Shown: positions 1 through 9,079 of the stretch, piece after piece
Layout: each line of letters starts with the position of its first letter
Numbering within the stretch: position 1 is the stretch's first letter
Source of the DNA: Bacteroidota bacterium
Lineage (GTDB): Bacteria; Bacteroidota; Bacteroidia; Chitinophagales; Saprospiraceae
Assembly: GCA_029781865.1 (NCBI GenBank)
Contig: JAKOVW010000030.1
Coordinates: forward strand, 93,694-157,693
Length of the DNA: 64,000 bases
Reading direction: 5' to 3'
The notes under the pieces: model-generated
Database searches by the model: none
What the model was told of the DNA's origin: nothing
What the model saw: the letters and a program-made list of their open reading frames with translations, nothing else
Translations under genes and position numbers: made by a program

Positions 1-839
1 CCTCCAACAGTTGGATACAAATAAGGATCTGCGGTACCATCGAGGAAAATCAACCGATCATTATTGGCAATGAGATTCATATGGATGGAAACATCTTTTT
101 CATAGACCGCATTGATATAGGTTAATGCAGCATTCATTTTATCAATTGCGCTTACCACACTTCCTCCTCCCAAATCCGCACGTCCACCCCATTCGCCGGT
201 ACATGCAAGTGCGAGGCGATAGGTGCGCAAATCCACAGGAGCTCCCAGAATTCCTGCATTTGTTCTGGAATGTAAATTGCCATTTGAAATCACTTTGGGT
301 GAATTGATTTTAGACAACTCTTTTGCTCCACAACTCAATGGAAGTGGTTGATCGAGCTGAAGATCTTTAGAATTAAAGACACCAAATTGATTCAGATTTT
401 TTTTGTCGATGGCTTCAATGACGATATCTCCATCATCCGTCAACACATAAGCCTGAAAGCTTAATGGAGAAATGGACATTCTCATCACATTGAGTCCGTC
501 TGTTCCTTTATAGGTTTTGATTTCCGGAAACTTAGCCGCCAGCTCAGGCTCCATGACCGCTGATTCCGTGATGTAAAAACGACGCATACTGCCATCCGGC
601 ATCGGCAAGAGGATAGGTACCGGTTGTGCCTTCGCAGATTCGGAAGGTACATTCTGAGCTAAATAATCGCGGAAAGCCTGATGATCCAGTTGAACGATCC
701 TCAGATTCGAAATTTTGTTCCAATGGCTGGTCACGCTGATATCTGCCTTCTGAGGGGCTATAGTCCAAAAAGATTTTTGTGCATTAGAATGAAAAGCCAT
801 AGCCAGGATGGCTAAGAAAAGGGTTAATCTTGTTTTCAT
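1..839 (-). CDS. Secreted reprolysin-like zinc metalloprotease, 5' part only
   Basis: This gene runs off the left edge of the window and is therefore absent from the ORF track; I translated it by hand and it stays open from the ATG at 839 to base 1 (about 279 codons). The N-terminus (MKTRLTLFLAILAMAFHSNAQ) is a clear Sec signal peptide. From about residue 195 it reads LRTYRLALACTGEW, then a run ending in HMNLIANNDRLIFLDGTADPY. This is the opening of the metallopeptidase domain in Bacteroidota reprolysin-like (M12B-type) secreted proteases. The zinc site HExxHxxGxxH and any C-terminal T9SS sorting domain would lie outside the window. The family call rests on recognised sequence style, not on visible catalytic residues. 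It is probably a surface or secreted protease; no partner genes are visible. Confidence 0.75.
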   Translation of the reverse strand, partial: MKTRLTLFLAILAMAFHSNAQKSFWTIAPQKADISVTSHWNKISNLRIVQLDHQAFRDYLAQNVPSESAKAQPVPILLPMPDGSMRRFYITESAVMEPELAAKFPEIKTYKGTDGLNVMRMSISPLSFQAYVLTDDGDIVIEAIDKKNLNQFGVFNSKDLQLDQPLPLSCGAKELSKINSPKVISNGNLHSRTNAGILGAPVDLRTYRLALACTGEWGGRADLGGGSVVSAIDKMNAALTYINAVYEKDVSIHMNLIANNDRLIFLDGTADPYLYPTVG

Positions 840-936
840 GATTGTTTGATTACCTACTAAAATAATAAAGAGAATAACGACAAAATTAGGCAAACGTTGA
901 CTTACACTCTGTAAATAGTTAAATCCACAGGTCGGA

Positions 937-3051
937 TCAGCGTATTTTTTGGAGAAATTCCTGTTCGGTCCAGATTTCTACGCTTCCCAATGCTCTGGCT
1001 TTGGCAAGTTTTGAGCCTGCGTCCTCTCCGACCACCAGAATATTCAGATTTGAACTAACGGAAGAAAGATTTTTGGCCCCGGCACGCTCAGCGAGTTCCT
1101 GTGCCTCTTTTCGGTCGAGTTCTTTCAGCGTGCCTGTAAAAAGTATGGTCTTGCCGGCCAGAGGGGCATCTGCAGCAATTTCTTTTGGTTTGTCCTCACT
1201 GGTCTGTTTCATGTTGACGCCTAATTCTTCCATCTCTTCCAGCATTTTCACATTTTTCTTGTCTTCAAAAAATGCGATGATATTCTTACCTACCACAGGT
1301 CCGACGTCTTTAATCGAAGTGTATCGTTCCAGGGGCCAATCCTTTAAGTCCGGCAAATACCGGAGATGCTCTGCGATAAGTTTGCTGACTTTTTTACCTA
1401 AATGATGGATACAAAGCCCATGCAGCAACCGATGAATTGGATTCTTTTTTGCCTTTTCAACCGAGAGCCTCAATTTTTCTGCAGACTTCTCCCCCATTCC
1501 TTCCAGATTTGAAATGGCTTTATAATCCAGGCGATAGATGTCTGCCATATTTTTCAGCCAGCCTAGTTCGAAAAACCGTTCAATTAATGATTTACCCAGG
1601 CCATCAATATCCATTGCATCTTTGGACACATGGTGAATCAGGCGCTGAATGATTTGTGCCTCACACATAAAATTGGGGCACCTCCAGGCGGCTTCATCTT
1701 CTTCCCTGATCAAAGTAGTTTTACAAACCGGACAATGTTTGGGAAAGTGAATGGGTTTTTCCTTCCCTGTCCTCAATTCGGGAAAAGCCTTGACAATATA
1801 AGGTATCACATCACCTGCCCTTTCGACCAATACCTGGTCTCCATATCGAATATCCCTGGATGTAATAAAATCTTCATTGTGTAATGAAATGGAAGAAACC
1901 GTTACACCGGCTAACTGCACGGGTTCGATTTTAGCTACCGGCGTTATAGATCCGATTTTACCCACCTGAAATTCTACATTCAACAATACCGAAGTAGCCT
2001 GCTTAGCCTGAAACTTATGTGCAACAGCCCACCTCGGATGATGAGAAGTGTAGCCACATTTTTCCTGTAATGCCAACTCATTTACTTTGACAACTACTCC
2101 GTCGATTTCATATTTATAGTGGTCTCTTTTCTCCACCCATTGATTAATATACTGAATGACCTGGTCAATGTTTTTACAAACTTTTCGCTCGTGCAAAGCC
2201 ACTTTAAAACCGAGGATATCCAGAATTTTCATCCAGTCAGCATGTGACTTTTGTTTGAACATTGCATTCTCCCCTTTAAGATCCTCCACATAGGAAACCT
2301 GAAAAATAAAAACATCAAGTCCACGTGATGATGTCTCCGATGCATCTTTCACTCGTAAAACTCCGGTTGCTGCATTTCTGGGATTGGCTAGCAATGCCAA
2401 ACCATCTGTTTCGCGGTTCTCGTTTATTTTTTGAAACATCGCCTTGCTGATCACCGCTTCTCCTCTCAGTTCTACTTTACCAATGCCATAATCGGAAAAT
2501 GCGGCTTTCAATGGAACCGATCGGATCGTACGCGCATTGGATGTGATTTCTTCTCCTTTTGCTCCATCTCCCCGTGTTGCAGCCCGAACCAAAAAATCAT
2601 TTTCATAAATTAAAGCGATACTTCCGCCATCAAACTTGGGCTCAGCAAAATAACTCAATTCATCTCCTTCACTCAATGCACATAATTTTTTAACTCGCGC
2701 ATCAAAATCATTCAGGTCATCTGCATTGTATGAATTCTCCAGAGACAACATCGGACTCAAATGCTCGACGGATTTAAATACATCCACCAAATCACTGGAC
2801 ACCCGTTGTGTCGGAGAATCCGGAGTGATCCATTCCGGGTGCAGATGCTCTGCACGTTCCAATAATTTAAACAACTGATCGAATTCATAATCTGAAATCA
2901 ATGGATTGTCGTGCACGTAATATTGCCATTCATGAAAACGAATTGTTGCACGAAGTTCTTCCAGTTCTTTTTTATCTGAAATTGAATTTTCTTTTAAAAA
3001 CTTTTTAGTTTGAATATTTAATCTGGATGTCTCTTCTTTTGAATATTTCAT
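937..3051 (-). CDS. ligA: NAD-dependent DNA ligase LigA
   Basis: Seals nicks in DNA during replication and repair using NAD+. The domain order is complete: N-terminal Ia domain (EWQYYVHDNPLISDYEFD), adenylation domain with the catalytic lysine in AEPKFDGG (Lys139 from my start), OB fold, a four-cysteine zinc finger (CPVC...RCPNFMC), helix-hairpin-helix repeats and a C-terminal BRCT domain (GKTILFTGTL). The ORF track begins at a TTG at 3075, but a consensus TATATTTG promoter box occupies 3073-3080, so that TTG would sit inside the promoter. I therefore use the ATG at 3051, giving 704 aa, still about 30 residues longer than E. coli LigA because of an N-terminal tail. The gene lies downstream of bamA in the same direction, separated from it by the hairpin array. 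Confidence 0.96.
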   Translation of the reverse strand: MKYSKEETSRLNIQTKKFLKENSISDKKELEELRATIRFHEWQYYVHDNPLISDYEFDQLFKLLERAEHLHPEWITPDSPTQRVSSDLVDVFKSVEHLSPMLSLENSYNADDLNDFDARVKKLCALSEGDELSYFAEPKFDGGSIALIYENDFLVRAATRGDGAKGEEITSNARTIRSVPLKAAFSDYGIGKVELRGEAVISKAMFQKINENRETDGLALLANPRNAATGVLRVKDASETSSRGLDVFIFQVSYVEDLKGENAMFKQKSHADWMKILDILGFKVALHERKVCKNIDQVIQYINQWVEKRDHYKYEIDGVVVKVNELALQEKCGYTSHHPRWAVAHKFQAKQATSVLLNVEFQVGKIGSITPVAKIEPVQLAGVTVSSISLHNEDFITSRDIRYGDQVLVERAGDVIPYIVKAFPELRTGKEKPIHFPKHCPVCKTTLIREEDEAAWRCPNFMCEAQIIQRLIHHVSKDAMDIDGLGKSLIERFFELGWLKNMADIYRLDYKAISNLEGMGEKSAEKLRLSVEKAKKNPIHRLLHGLCIHHLGKKVSKLIAEHLRYLPDLKDWPLERYTSIKDVGPVVGKNIIAFFEDKKNVKMLEEMEELGVNMKQTSEDKPKEIAADAPLAGKTILFTGTLKELDRKEAQELAERAGAKNLSSVSSNLNILVVGEDAGSKLAKARALGSVEIWTEQEFLQKIR

Positions 3052-3072
3052 TCTTTTATTTGAATTTGAACT

Positions 3073-3080
3073 CAAATATA
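3073..3080 (-). promoter_or_regulatory. Bacteroidota -7 promoter box for ligA
   Basis: Read on the minus strand this is TATATTTG, an exact match to the Bacteroidota primary sigma -7 consensus TAnnTTTG. It lies 21 nt before the ATG at 3051 and overlaps the TTG used by the ORF track, which decides the start codon. No convincing -33 TTG element was identified. Confidence 0.6.
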
Positions 3081-3094
3081 ATAGTCTGGATGGG

Positions 3095-3598
3095 AAAGTT
3101 GCAAGTTATAAATTTACAATAACAGGTGGAAAGAGTTGCAAGTTGCAAACTTGCAACAACAGGTAGGAAAAGTAGCAAGTTATAAACTTACAACAATGGG
3201 AAGTTGCAAGTTGCAAACTTGCAACAACGGGTTGCAAACTTGCAGCAACTGATGCAAGTTGCAAACTTGCAACAACGGGTTGCAAACTTGCAGCAACTGA
3301 TTATAAACTTGCAACAACAGGTTATAAACTTACAACAACGCGAAATTGCAAGTTGCAAACTTGCAATAACGGGGAACTTACAACAATGGGAAGTTGCAAG
3401 TTGCAAACTTGCAACAACGGGTGGGAAGTTGCAAACTTGCAATAACGGGGAACTTGCAGCAACTGATTATAAACTTGCAACAACGTGAAATTGCAAGTTG
3501 CAAACTTGCAACAACGGAGTTGCAAACTTGCAACAACGGATTGCAAACCTGCAACAACCGAGGTAATTAGTAATTCGTAATTAATAATTAGTAATTAA
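3095..3598. repeat. Palindromic heptamer array between bamA and ligA
   Basis: About 500 nt built from 7-nt units, mainly GTTGCAA, ACTTGCA and ACAACGG, often combined as a 21-nt super-unit. Six copies contain the perfect hairpin GTTGCAAGTT-gca-AACTTGCAAC (10-bp stem, 3-nt loop), near 3133, 3201, 3251, 3343, 3391 and 3488. Variant units (ATTATAA, ACAACAG, ACTTACA) stay in the same 7-nt register. The stretch ends with five TAATTNN heptamers (3564-3598), 3 nt from the bamA stop codon. ORFs appear on both strands because a 21-nt unit without stop codons is open in several frames; none has a credible start or homology. The plus-strand product would be a pseudo-coiled coil of NLQQ repeats, which I regard as an artefact. 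Confidence 0.9.
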
Positions 3599-3601
3599 TC
3601 T

Positions 3602-6136
3602 TTACTCCGGTTCGAATCCGAGTACAAGACTAAATTTGGAATAGCCACTGAGAGACGTTGACGATGGGTCAAGCCAGGGTTTGTCAAATCCAATACCATA
3701 ATCAAATCCAAGCAAACCAAACATCGGCAGAAAAACGCGTAATCCAAATCCTACTGATCGTTTTAATTCAAAAGGATTGTAATCTTTGAAAGCGGTCCAG
3801 GAATTTCCTCCTTGTGCCCATAGTGTACCATAAATAGTTGCGGTTGGATTCAATGAGAGCGGATAACGCAATTCCATGGTAAACTTATTGAAAATGGTTG
3901 CATCTTCCGGATCCGGATTGGTGCGCCTTTCTTCAACCGTTTTTGCCTTGACATCTTGCACTTCATAACCACGCAATGCAAAAATATCCCGACCGGTCAC
4001 TGTAAATGATTGATTATTCAATCCATCACCGCCCAAGACAAATCGTTCGAACGGAGGCGCTTTTAATTTTTTATTGTAATAGCCGAGTATTCCCATTTTT
4101 GCATTAAAGGAAAGAACGAGTTTATCAACCAGATTGAGATACCATTCCCCATCAAATCTCCACTTGTGATATTCAACCCAGCGGTATTTGTCACTCAAAC
4201 TCAGGCTATCCGGATTCCATCCGGATCTGAATAATGAATACGGCGGAGTAAGTTGTATCGATAATGCTAATCTGGAACCCGATCTTGGAAATAAAGGATC
4301 GGCAACTGTTGATCTGATAAATGTTTGCTTCAGTGATATGTTATAGAAATCTCCGTTATCAACCGGAGCAGCACCTGCATAAAATCCCACGTAATCTTTC
4401 AACCGAATGCGCTCCAGGTTTAAGGAAGCAGAAACAGCAAAATTATCATCAGGCCATACAAGCTGAGATCCTAATGTTCCATACAAACGGGCTATACTTA
4501 ACCGTCCACCGGAAGTTGTCGTCAATGAAGTATTGTCTATCAAACTGTAAATCCCACCAATGGATAAAGAAGTCGGACGCTTGCCACCTAACCAGGGTTC
4601 AGTAAAAGAAGCATTATACGATTGATAATATCTTCCATTGGTTTGCGCTCTTAAGGACAACTTTTGTCCATCCCCTTGTGGTAATGGTTTCCATGCTTCC
4701 TTTTTAAAAAAGTTATGCGTAGAAAAATTATTAAACACCACGCCAAGTGTACCGATGACCCCATATGCACTGTACCCTGCTGATAATTCCAATTGATCGG
4801 ATGGTCTTTCTTCTACGGCGTATTCAATGTCAACCGTTCCTCTTCTCGGATTTACCGGTGTATTAATACCCAGTGTTTCCGGATTAAAAAATCCCAAAGC
4901 CATTATTGCTCTTTGTGAACGTATGATATCGGACCGACTGAATTTTTGTCCGGGCTTGGTACGCAATTCTCTTCTGATTACATGTTCGTGAGTACGGTCA
5001 TTTCCTTTTACGATAACCTTATCGATAGTCGCAGGAGGACCTTCGGTAATTCGTATTTCAATATCTACCGAATCATTTTCAATGGCTGTCTCTACAGGCT
5101 CTGCTTTAAAAAACAAATAGCCTTCATCCATGTACAAACTACTGACATCACGTCCATCCTGGGCAAAGCTCAATCGTTTCTGTAATAATTCCTGATTATA
5201 AACATCTCCTTTCTGAATGCCCAACACATTTTTAATATGCTTCTCCGGATATAGTGAATTTCCTTTAATCGAAATATTTCTGAAATAAAACCGATTGCCC
5301 TCATGCAAATCAATATGAATATTCATCTTGCCATTCGCAATACGCCAGATCGAATCACCTATGATATCGGCATTCCGGAATCCAATACTATTGTAATAAT
5401 TGATAATACTGGCTTTATCCTTCTCATATTTATCTTCTTCGAATTTCGACTTTCCAAAAATCTTCCAGAATCTAGCGCGCTTGGTTTCACTCATTTGTTT
5501 GCGCAACTTAGATGCACTGACTTCTTTGTTACCGGAAAACGTGATGTTGGCAATCTTGACTTTGTCTCCTTTTTTGATATCGATTAAGAGTTTAACTGTG
5601 TTTGGTTTTTTTTCATCCGGAGATTCGGTGATGACCACCTTAGCATCGAGATACCCTTTTTCGTAAAAATATTTTTGAATATTATCAATCAATGCTTCCT
5701 TGATCTCGCCGGTGAATATGGAATTTTTAGGCAAGTGATTGGATACGATTACATTTAAATCTTCGTGAGTCGACTTTTTGACTCCTTTGTAGGAATGCGT
5801 AGAATATCTGGGCTTTTCTTTTACATGGATTTCCAAACTGACCACATTGCCAACTTGATTGGCAAAGGTTATTTCCACCTGTGTAAACAAGCGTTGCTTG
5901 TAAATTGCTTTGATTGCATTCTGAATATCCGGACCCGGAAGTGTAATTTTTTGTCCTACGCGGATTCCTGAAATCCCAATAATTGCTTTTTCATCACTGA
6001 ATTCATTTCCTGTGACTTTTATGCCGGAAATTTCATAGGACTTGTTGTTATATTCAATGAATTCCTGTTGCTGGGCATTCAAACTCAAGGAGAACTGTAA
6101 AAATAGATATAGGAGACCAGGGACAATTTTATTCAT
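3602..6136 (-). CDS. bamA: Outer-membrane assembly factor BamA (Omp85 family)
   Basis: Inserts beta-barrel proteins into the outer membrane. A signal peptide (MNKIVPGLLYLFLQFSLSLNAQ) is followed by several POTRA domains with typical motifs (ISGIKVTGNEFSDEKAI; KIANITFSGNKEVSASKL; NISIKGNSLYPEKHI; IDKVIVKGNDRTHEHVI) and then the Omp85 barrel, including the lid-lock-like VLGGDGL and RGYE segments. It ends SKFSLVLGFEPE. The ORF track starts at a TTG (6148); the ATG at 6136 gives 844 aa and a standard signal peptide. In many Bacteroidota uppS, bamA and an OmpH-like chaperone gene form one unit. Here uppS is upstream on the same strand but 513 nt away, and ligA replaces ompH downstream. The T-loop-like GGTTCGAATCC at the gene end is coding sequence, not a tRNA. 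Confidence 0.95.
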   Translation of the reverse strand: MNKIVPGLLYLFLQFSLSLNAQQQEFIEYNNKSYEISGIKVTGNEFSDEKAIIGISGIRVGQKITLPGPDIQNAIKAIYKQRLFTQVEITFANQVGNVVSLEIHVKEKPRYSTHSYKGVKKSTHEDLNVIVSNHLPKNSIFTGEIKEALIDNIQKYFYEKGYLDAKVVITESPDEKKPNTVKLLIDIKKGDKVKIANITFSGNKEVSASKLRKQMSETKRARFWKIFGKSKFEEDKYEKDKASIINYYNSIGFRNADIIGDSIWRIANGKMNIHIDLHEGNRFYFRNISIKGNSLYPEKHIKNVLGIQKGDVYNQELLQKRLSFAQDGRDVSSLYMDEGYLFFKAEPVETAIENDSVDIEIRITEGPPATIDKVIVKGNDRTHEHVIRRELRTKPGQKFSRSDIIRSQRAIMALGFFNPETLGINTPVNPRRGTVDIEYAVEERPSDQLELSAGYSAYGVIGTLGVVFNNFSTHNFFKKEAWKPLPQGDGQKLSLRAQTNGRYYQSYNASFTEPWLGGKRPTSLSIGGIYSLIDNTSLTTTSGGRLSIARLYGTLGSQLVWPDDNFAVSASLNLERIRLKDYVGFYAGAAPVDNGDFYNISLKQTFIRSTVADPLFPRSGSRLALSIQLTPPYSLFRSGWNPDSLSLSDKYRWVEYHKWRFDGEWYLNLVDKLVLSFNAKMGILGYYNKKLKAPPFERFVLGGDGLNNQSFTVTGRDIFALRGYEVQDVKAKTVEERRTNPDPEDATIFNKFTMELRYPLSLNPTATIYGTLWAQGGNSWTAFKDYNPFELKRSVGFGLRVFLPMFGLLGFDYGIGFDKPWLDPSSTSLSGYSKFSLVLGFEPE

Positions 6137-6649
6137 AAGCTGTTTCAAATCTGAGTTCTATTAACGCATTCAGGCCTATAGGCATTGTGGCGGCGAAGGT
6201 AAGGCTTTTTAAGGAGCTTAGACGGGTAGATAGGTAGAGGGGGAAGCGGGAGAAAGGGAAATTGGGATACCTGCAAGTTCGGATAGACAATAGCCTTGCA
6301 TTCTCTGTACAACATGGGATCCCATCCAAGACAAAATTGGTGTACAAATTCCGATGGCAATGAACTGAACTAAGCAGGGGAACTTTACGCTTATTAATTA
6401 CCATTTACATTAAATAACAAGAGTTTAAATATACAAATTTTATTACATATAATAAGTGCTTTATCAGAACTTCGCTTTTTATAATTATAGGACTTGAAAA
6501 CAGAAATAAAGTTGCATACTTCTGCATTTCCTAATTCATATGACACTTACGAACGGGATGATTGCCAAAATTAAGAACGGATTCCTTTAGAGAAAATGAG
6601 GAAATAGCCCTAATAAGCCTCAATCTCAAACCAGGTGGCTCCACTCTGA
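6137..6649. other. Long uppS-bamA gap, no gene seen
   Basis: There are 513 nt between two genes that usually sit close together. Two overlapping minus-strand ORFs (6129-6404 and 6145-6360) are low-complexity and look spurious. A perfect 12-bp palindrome ATGGGATCCCAT lies at 6314-6325, and a purine-rich tract (GGTAGATAGGTAGAGGGGG) lies near 6225-6245. The bamA promoter is presumably here, but I find only near-consensus boxes (CAGATTTG before the bamA start). Confidence 0.5.
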
Positions 6650-7396
6650 TTAACGGGCAATCTGCTCCGACGTTTTGCCAAACCGCCGCTGCCTTTTCTG
6701 AAAATCGAGAATAGCTTCATACAGATTTTTCTTCCTGAAATCCGGCCAGAATACATTGGAAAAATGAAACTCCGTATAAGCAAGCTGCCAAAGTAAGAAA
6801 TTGGAAATCCGGTGCTCCCCGCTGGTGCGTATCAACAGCTCCGGATCAGGTATTCCATTGGTACTGAGATAAGATGAGAATACAGCTTCATCAATGGGCA
6901 AGTGAATATTTTCGTTTTTAGACTGCTCTGCTATCTTGTTGACTGCAGAAAGTATTTCCCACCGGGAACTGTAATTCAGGGCAAGTACCAGATCCATCCT
7001 GGTATTCCGTTTTGTTTTTTCGATACCGCTCAGGAGTGCTGTCCTGGTGTTATCCGGAAGCTTGGAGAGATCCCCGATAGCCCGAAGCCGGATATTATTT
7101 TTTTCAAGTGTATTCAGCTCTGCTTTTATGGTTTCAACCAGTAAGCTCATCAATCCCATGACTTCCATTTCTGGCCGGCTCCAGTTTTCGGTAGAAAATG
7201 CATAGAGGGTAAGAAATTTGATACCCAACTCTGCAGAAGCTTCTGTAATCTCCCTCACTGCCTTTACGCCCTGCTTATGTCCAAATAGCCTCGGCATGTT
7301 GTGAAGCTTAGCCCAACGGCCGTTGCCATCCATGATGACCGCAATATGCTGAGGCAAATTTTGGATATCAATTGCCGCTAATTCAGGACTCTCCAT
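6650..7396 (-). CDS. uppS: Isoprenyl transferase (undecaprenyl diphosphate synthase)
   Basis: A cis-prenyltransferase that adds isopentenyl units to farnesyl diphosphate to make the C55 carrier lipid for peptidoglycan and surface glycans. It is 248 aa, the normal length. The signature HIAVIMDGNGRWAK is at residues 17-30 with the catalytic Asp23. Later motifs are also present: FLTLYAFSTENWSRP, LNYSSRWEI, and LIRTSGEHRISNFLLWQLAYTEFHF near the C-terminus. The ATG at 7396 is clear. It is divergent from the sugar-phosphate transferase gene at 7481, which uses the same carrier lipid. The 84-nt gap must hold both promoters; each side shows only a one-base-short version of the -7 box (TAATTTG, TATTTTG). 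Confidence 0.96.
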   Translation of the reverse strand: MESPELAAIDIQNLPQHIAVIMDGNGRWAKLHNMPRLFGHKQGVKAVREITEASAELGIKFLTLYAFSTENWSRPEMEVMGLMSLLVETIKAELNTLEKNNIRLRAIGDLSKLPDNTRTALLSGIEKTKRNTRMDLVLALNYSSRWEILSAVNKIAEQSKNENIHLPIDEAVFSSYLSTNGIPDPELLIRTSGEHRISNFLLWQLAYTEFHFSNVFWPDFRKKNLYEAILDFQKRQRRFGKTSEQIAR

Positions 7397-7480
7397 TTTT
7401 CGGTAAAGTTAATAATTCATTCTATGCCTCAAATTAGGACGAAATGTCTTTATTTTGTTCTTTAAATTGTAAAAATCAAA

Positions 7481-8545
7481 ATGTTATACCGGTTGATTCT
7501 CAGCTTTTTGACCGCTTTTTTATTGACCTATCTCATCATTCCTTCTATTATCAATATCGCCAAAGTTAAAAAGCTGACCGATGAACCTGATGAACGAAGG
7601 AGTCATAAAAAGAGTATTCCAACCCTGGGAGGTATTGGAATTTTTGCCGGTGTGGTCTTTTCCATTGTACTATGGACTCCATTTAATGTCTTTGGAGATC
7701 TGCAATACATTCTCTGTGCCTTTATCATGATTTTTCTGATCGGATCTAAAGACGACATCATCCCTTTAACGCCTTATAAAAAAATGCTGGGGCTGATTCT
7801 GGTATCCGGAATTCTTGTGTTTAAAGCAAATGTCCGCATCACCAGCTTTTATGGAATCTTTTTTATCGAAGAGCTCCCTTATTTCTGGAGTATCCTTATT
7901 TCATTATTCACCATACTGGTTATTGTAAATGCCTTTAACCTGATTGATGGTATCAATGCCCTGGGTGCAAGCCTGGGCATTTTAATAGCTACCACTTATG
8001 GTGCATGGTTTTACCTGGCTGATCAGGTTGTACTTAGTATCATATCTTTCGCGCTCGTTGGTTCTTTGATTGCATTTTTAAAATTCAATCTTACTCCGGC
8101 TAAAATCTTTATGGGCGATACGGGTTCATTACTGATTGGTGTCATCTGTTCCATTCTAACCATTAGCTTTATCGAATTATCCTACCGCGAACCAAATCCG
8201 TTATACAAGATCATTGCTCCTCCTGCAGTTGCAATCGGAATTTTATTTGTGCCTTTATTTGATATGCTGCGCGTTTTTTTTGTTCGCATTTTTTCAGGCA
8301 AATCACCTTTTGCTGCAGACCGTCAACATATCCATCATCTCATGCTTGAAGCAGGATTGAATCATTTACAGGCTACCGGTGTGTTGATTGCAGTTAATGC
8401 ACTGGTATTATTTACCGTAGTGGAATCACAGGCCATTGGCAATTTACTGCTACTTATTCTCATCATTGGATTTGGGCTCGTGCTTACCGGCGTTTTATTA
8501 TTTATTAAGAAAACAAAATCACCGGTTTCAGATGACACTATATAA
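7481..8545 (+). CDS. MraY/WecA-family polyprenyl-phosphate sugar-1-phosphate transferase
   Basis: An integral membrane enzyme of 354 aa with about ten hydrophobic segments. It carries the family signatures NAFNLIDGINALG (Asp-rich, Mg-binding), KIFMGDTGSLLIG and the cytoplasmic loop ADRQHIHHLMLEAGLNH. The HIHH loop is typical of the WecA/TagO branch, which moves a HexNAc-phosphate onto undecaprenyl phosphate, rather than of MraY proper. The likely role is to start synthesis of an O-antigen, capsule or teichoic-like glycan; the donor sugar cannot be told from sequence. It is divergent from uppS and overlaps crcB by 14 nt at its 3' end, so the two are probably co-transcribed. Confidence 0.88.
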   Translation: MLYRLILSFLTAFLLTYLIIPSIINIAKVKKLTDEPDERRSHKKSIPTLGGIGIFAGVVFSIVLWTPFNVFGDLQYILCAFIMIFLIGSKDDIIPLTPYKKMLGLILVSGILVFKANVRITSFYGIFFIEELPYFWSILISLFTILVIVNAFNLIDGINALGASLGILIATTYGAWFYLADQVVLSIISFALVGSLIAFLKFNLTPAKIFMGDTGSLLIGVICSILTISFIELSYREPNPLYKIIAPPAVAIGILFVPLFDMLRVFFVRIFSGKSPFAADRQHIHHLMLEAGLNHLQATGVLIAVNALVLFTVVESQAIGNLLLLILIIGFGLVLTGVLLFIKKTKSPVSDDTI

Positions 8546-8894
8546 GTTTCTATTAATATTTATCGGTGGAGGACTGGGAAGCATTAGCCGATACCTGATC
8601 GCATATAACTTAAATCCGACCCAATCCAAATTTCCACTTGCAACTTTTCTTGCAAATATTACCAGTTGCTTTGTACTGGGTATTGCATACAAAAATTTTA
8701 AAATGAATGAAGCACAATACTGGATCTGGTTTTTTGTCATGATTGGATTCTGTGGAGGCATGAGTACATTTTCCACCTTTGCCGCGGAAAATTTTCAATT
8801 ATTACAACAGTCGGAATTTGGATACTTTGCGCTTTATATTTTGATCAGTTTGTCTTTTTGTTTATTTTTTTTCTGGTTGGGAATTCAATTGTAG
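8532..8894 (+). CDS. crcB: Fluoride channel CrcB/FluC
   Basis: A small membrane protein that exports fluoride passively as a dual-topology dimer. The start at the ATG of MTLYKFLLIF gives 120 aa, the normal size for the family; the ORF-track start at 8436 would add 32 residues lying within the previous gene and unlike the family. Motifs: GGGLGSISRYL in the first helix, the conserved Asn in ATFLANITSCFVLG, and GFCGGMSTFSTFAAEN, which carries the Phe-box and Thr-Ser residues. It overlaps the upstream transferase gene by 14 nt, suggesting translational coupling. No fluoride riboswitch was recognised upstream, as expected for an internal operon gene. Confidence 0.93.
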   Translation: MTLYKFLLIFIGGGLGSISRYLIAYNLNPTQSKFPLATFLANITSCFVLGIAYKNFKMNEAQYWIWFFVMIGFCGGMSTFSTFAAENFQLLQQSEFGYFALYILISLSFCLFFFWLGIQL

Positions 8895-9079
8895 AAAAGT
8901 AAATCAACATAGTAATTAATAATTGCAAATCGGAAGAGAATATGTATTTGTCGAAATTCACGGACTGTTTTGATTTCAGGATAAGACGCATACATTAAAA
9001 ACAGCAATTGCTGATCAGGCTTTTTTGCATCGACGCCATTTATGGCAATAATTCTGAATGCTAATTCGTAAGACATCCA

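Noticed and set aside
3188-3546. ORFs on both strands (CKFAT / NLQQ repeats)
   Set aside because: They result from 21-nt super-units without stop codons; no start signal, no natural composition, and both strands are open at once.
3605-3622. GGTTCGAATCC, a tRNA T-loop-like motif
   Set aside because: It is the end of bamA (codons for GFEPE); no acceptor stem, anticodon arm or D arm can be built around it.
6129-6404. Minus-strand ORFs of 91 and 71 aa upstream of bamA
   Set aside because: Low-complexity, overlapping the bamA start, no protein-like pattern.
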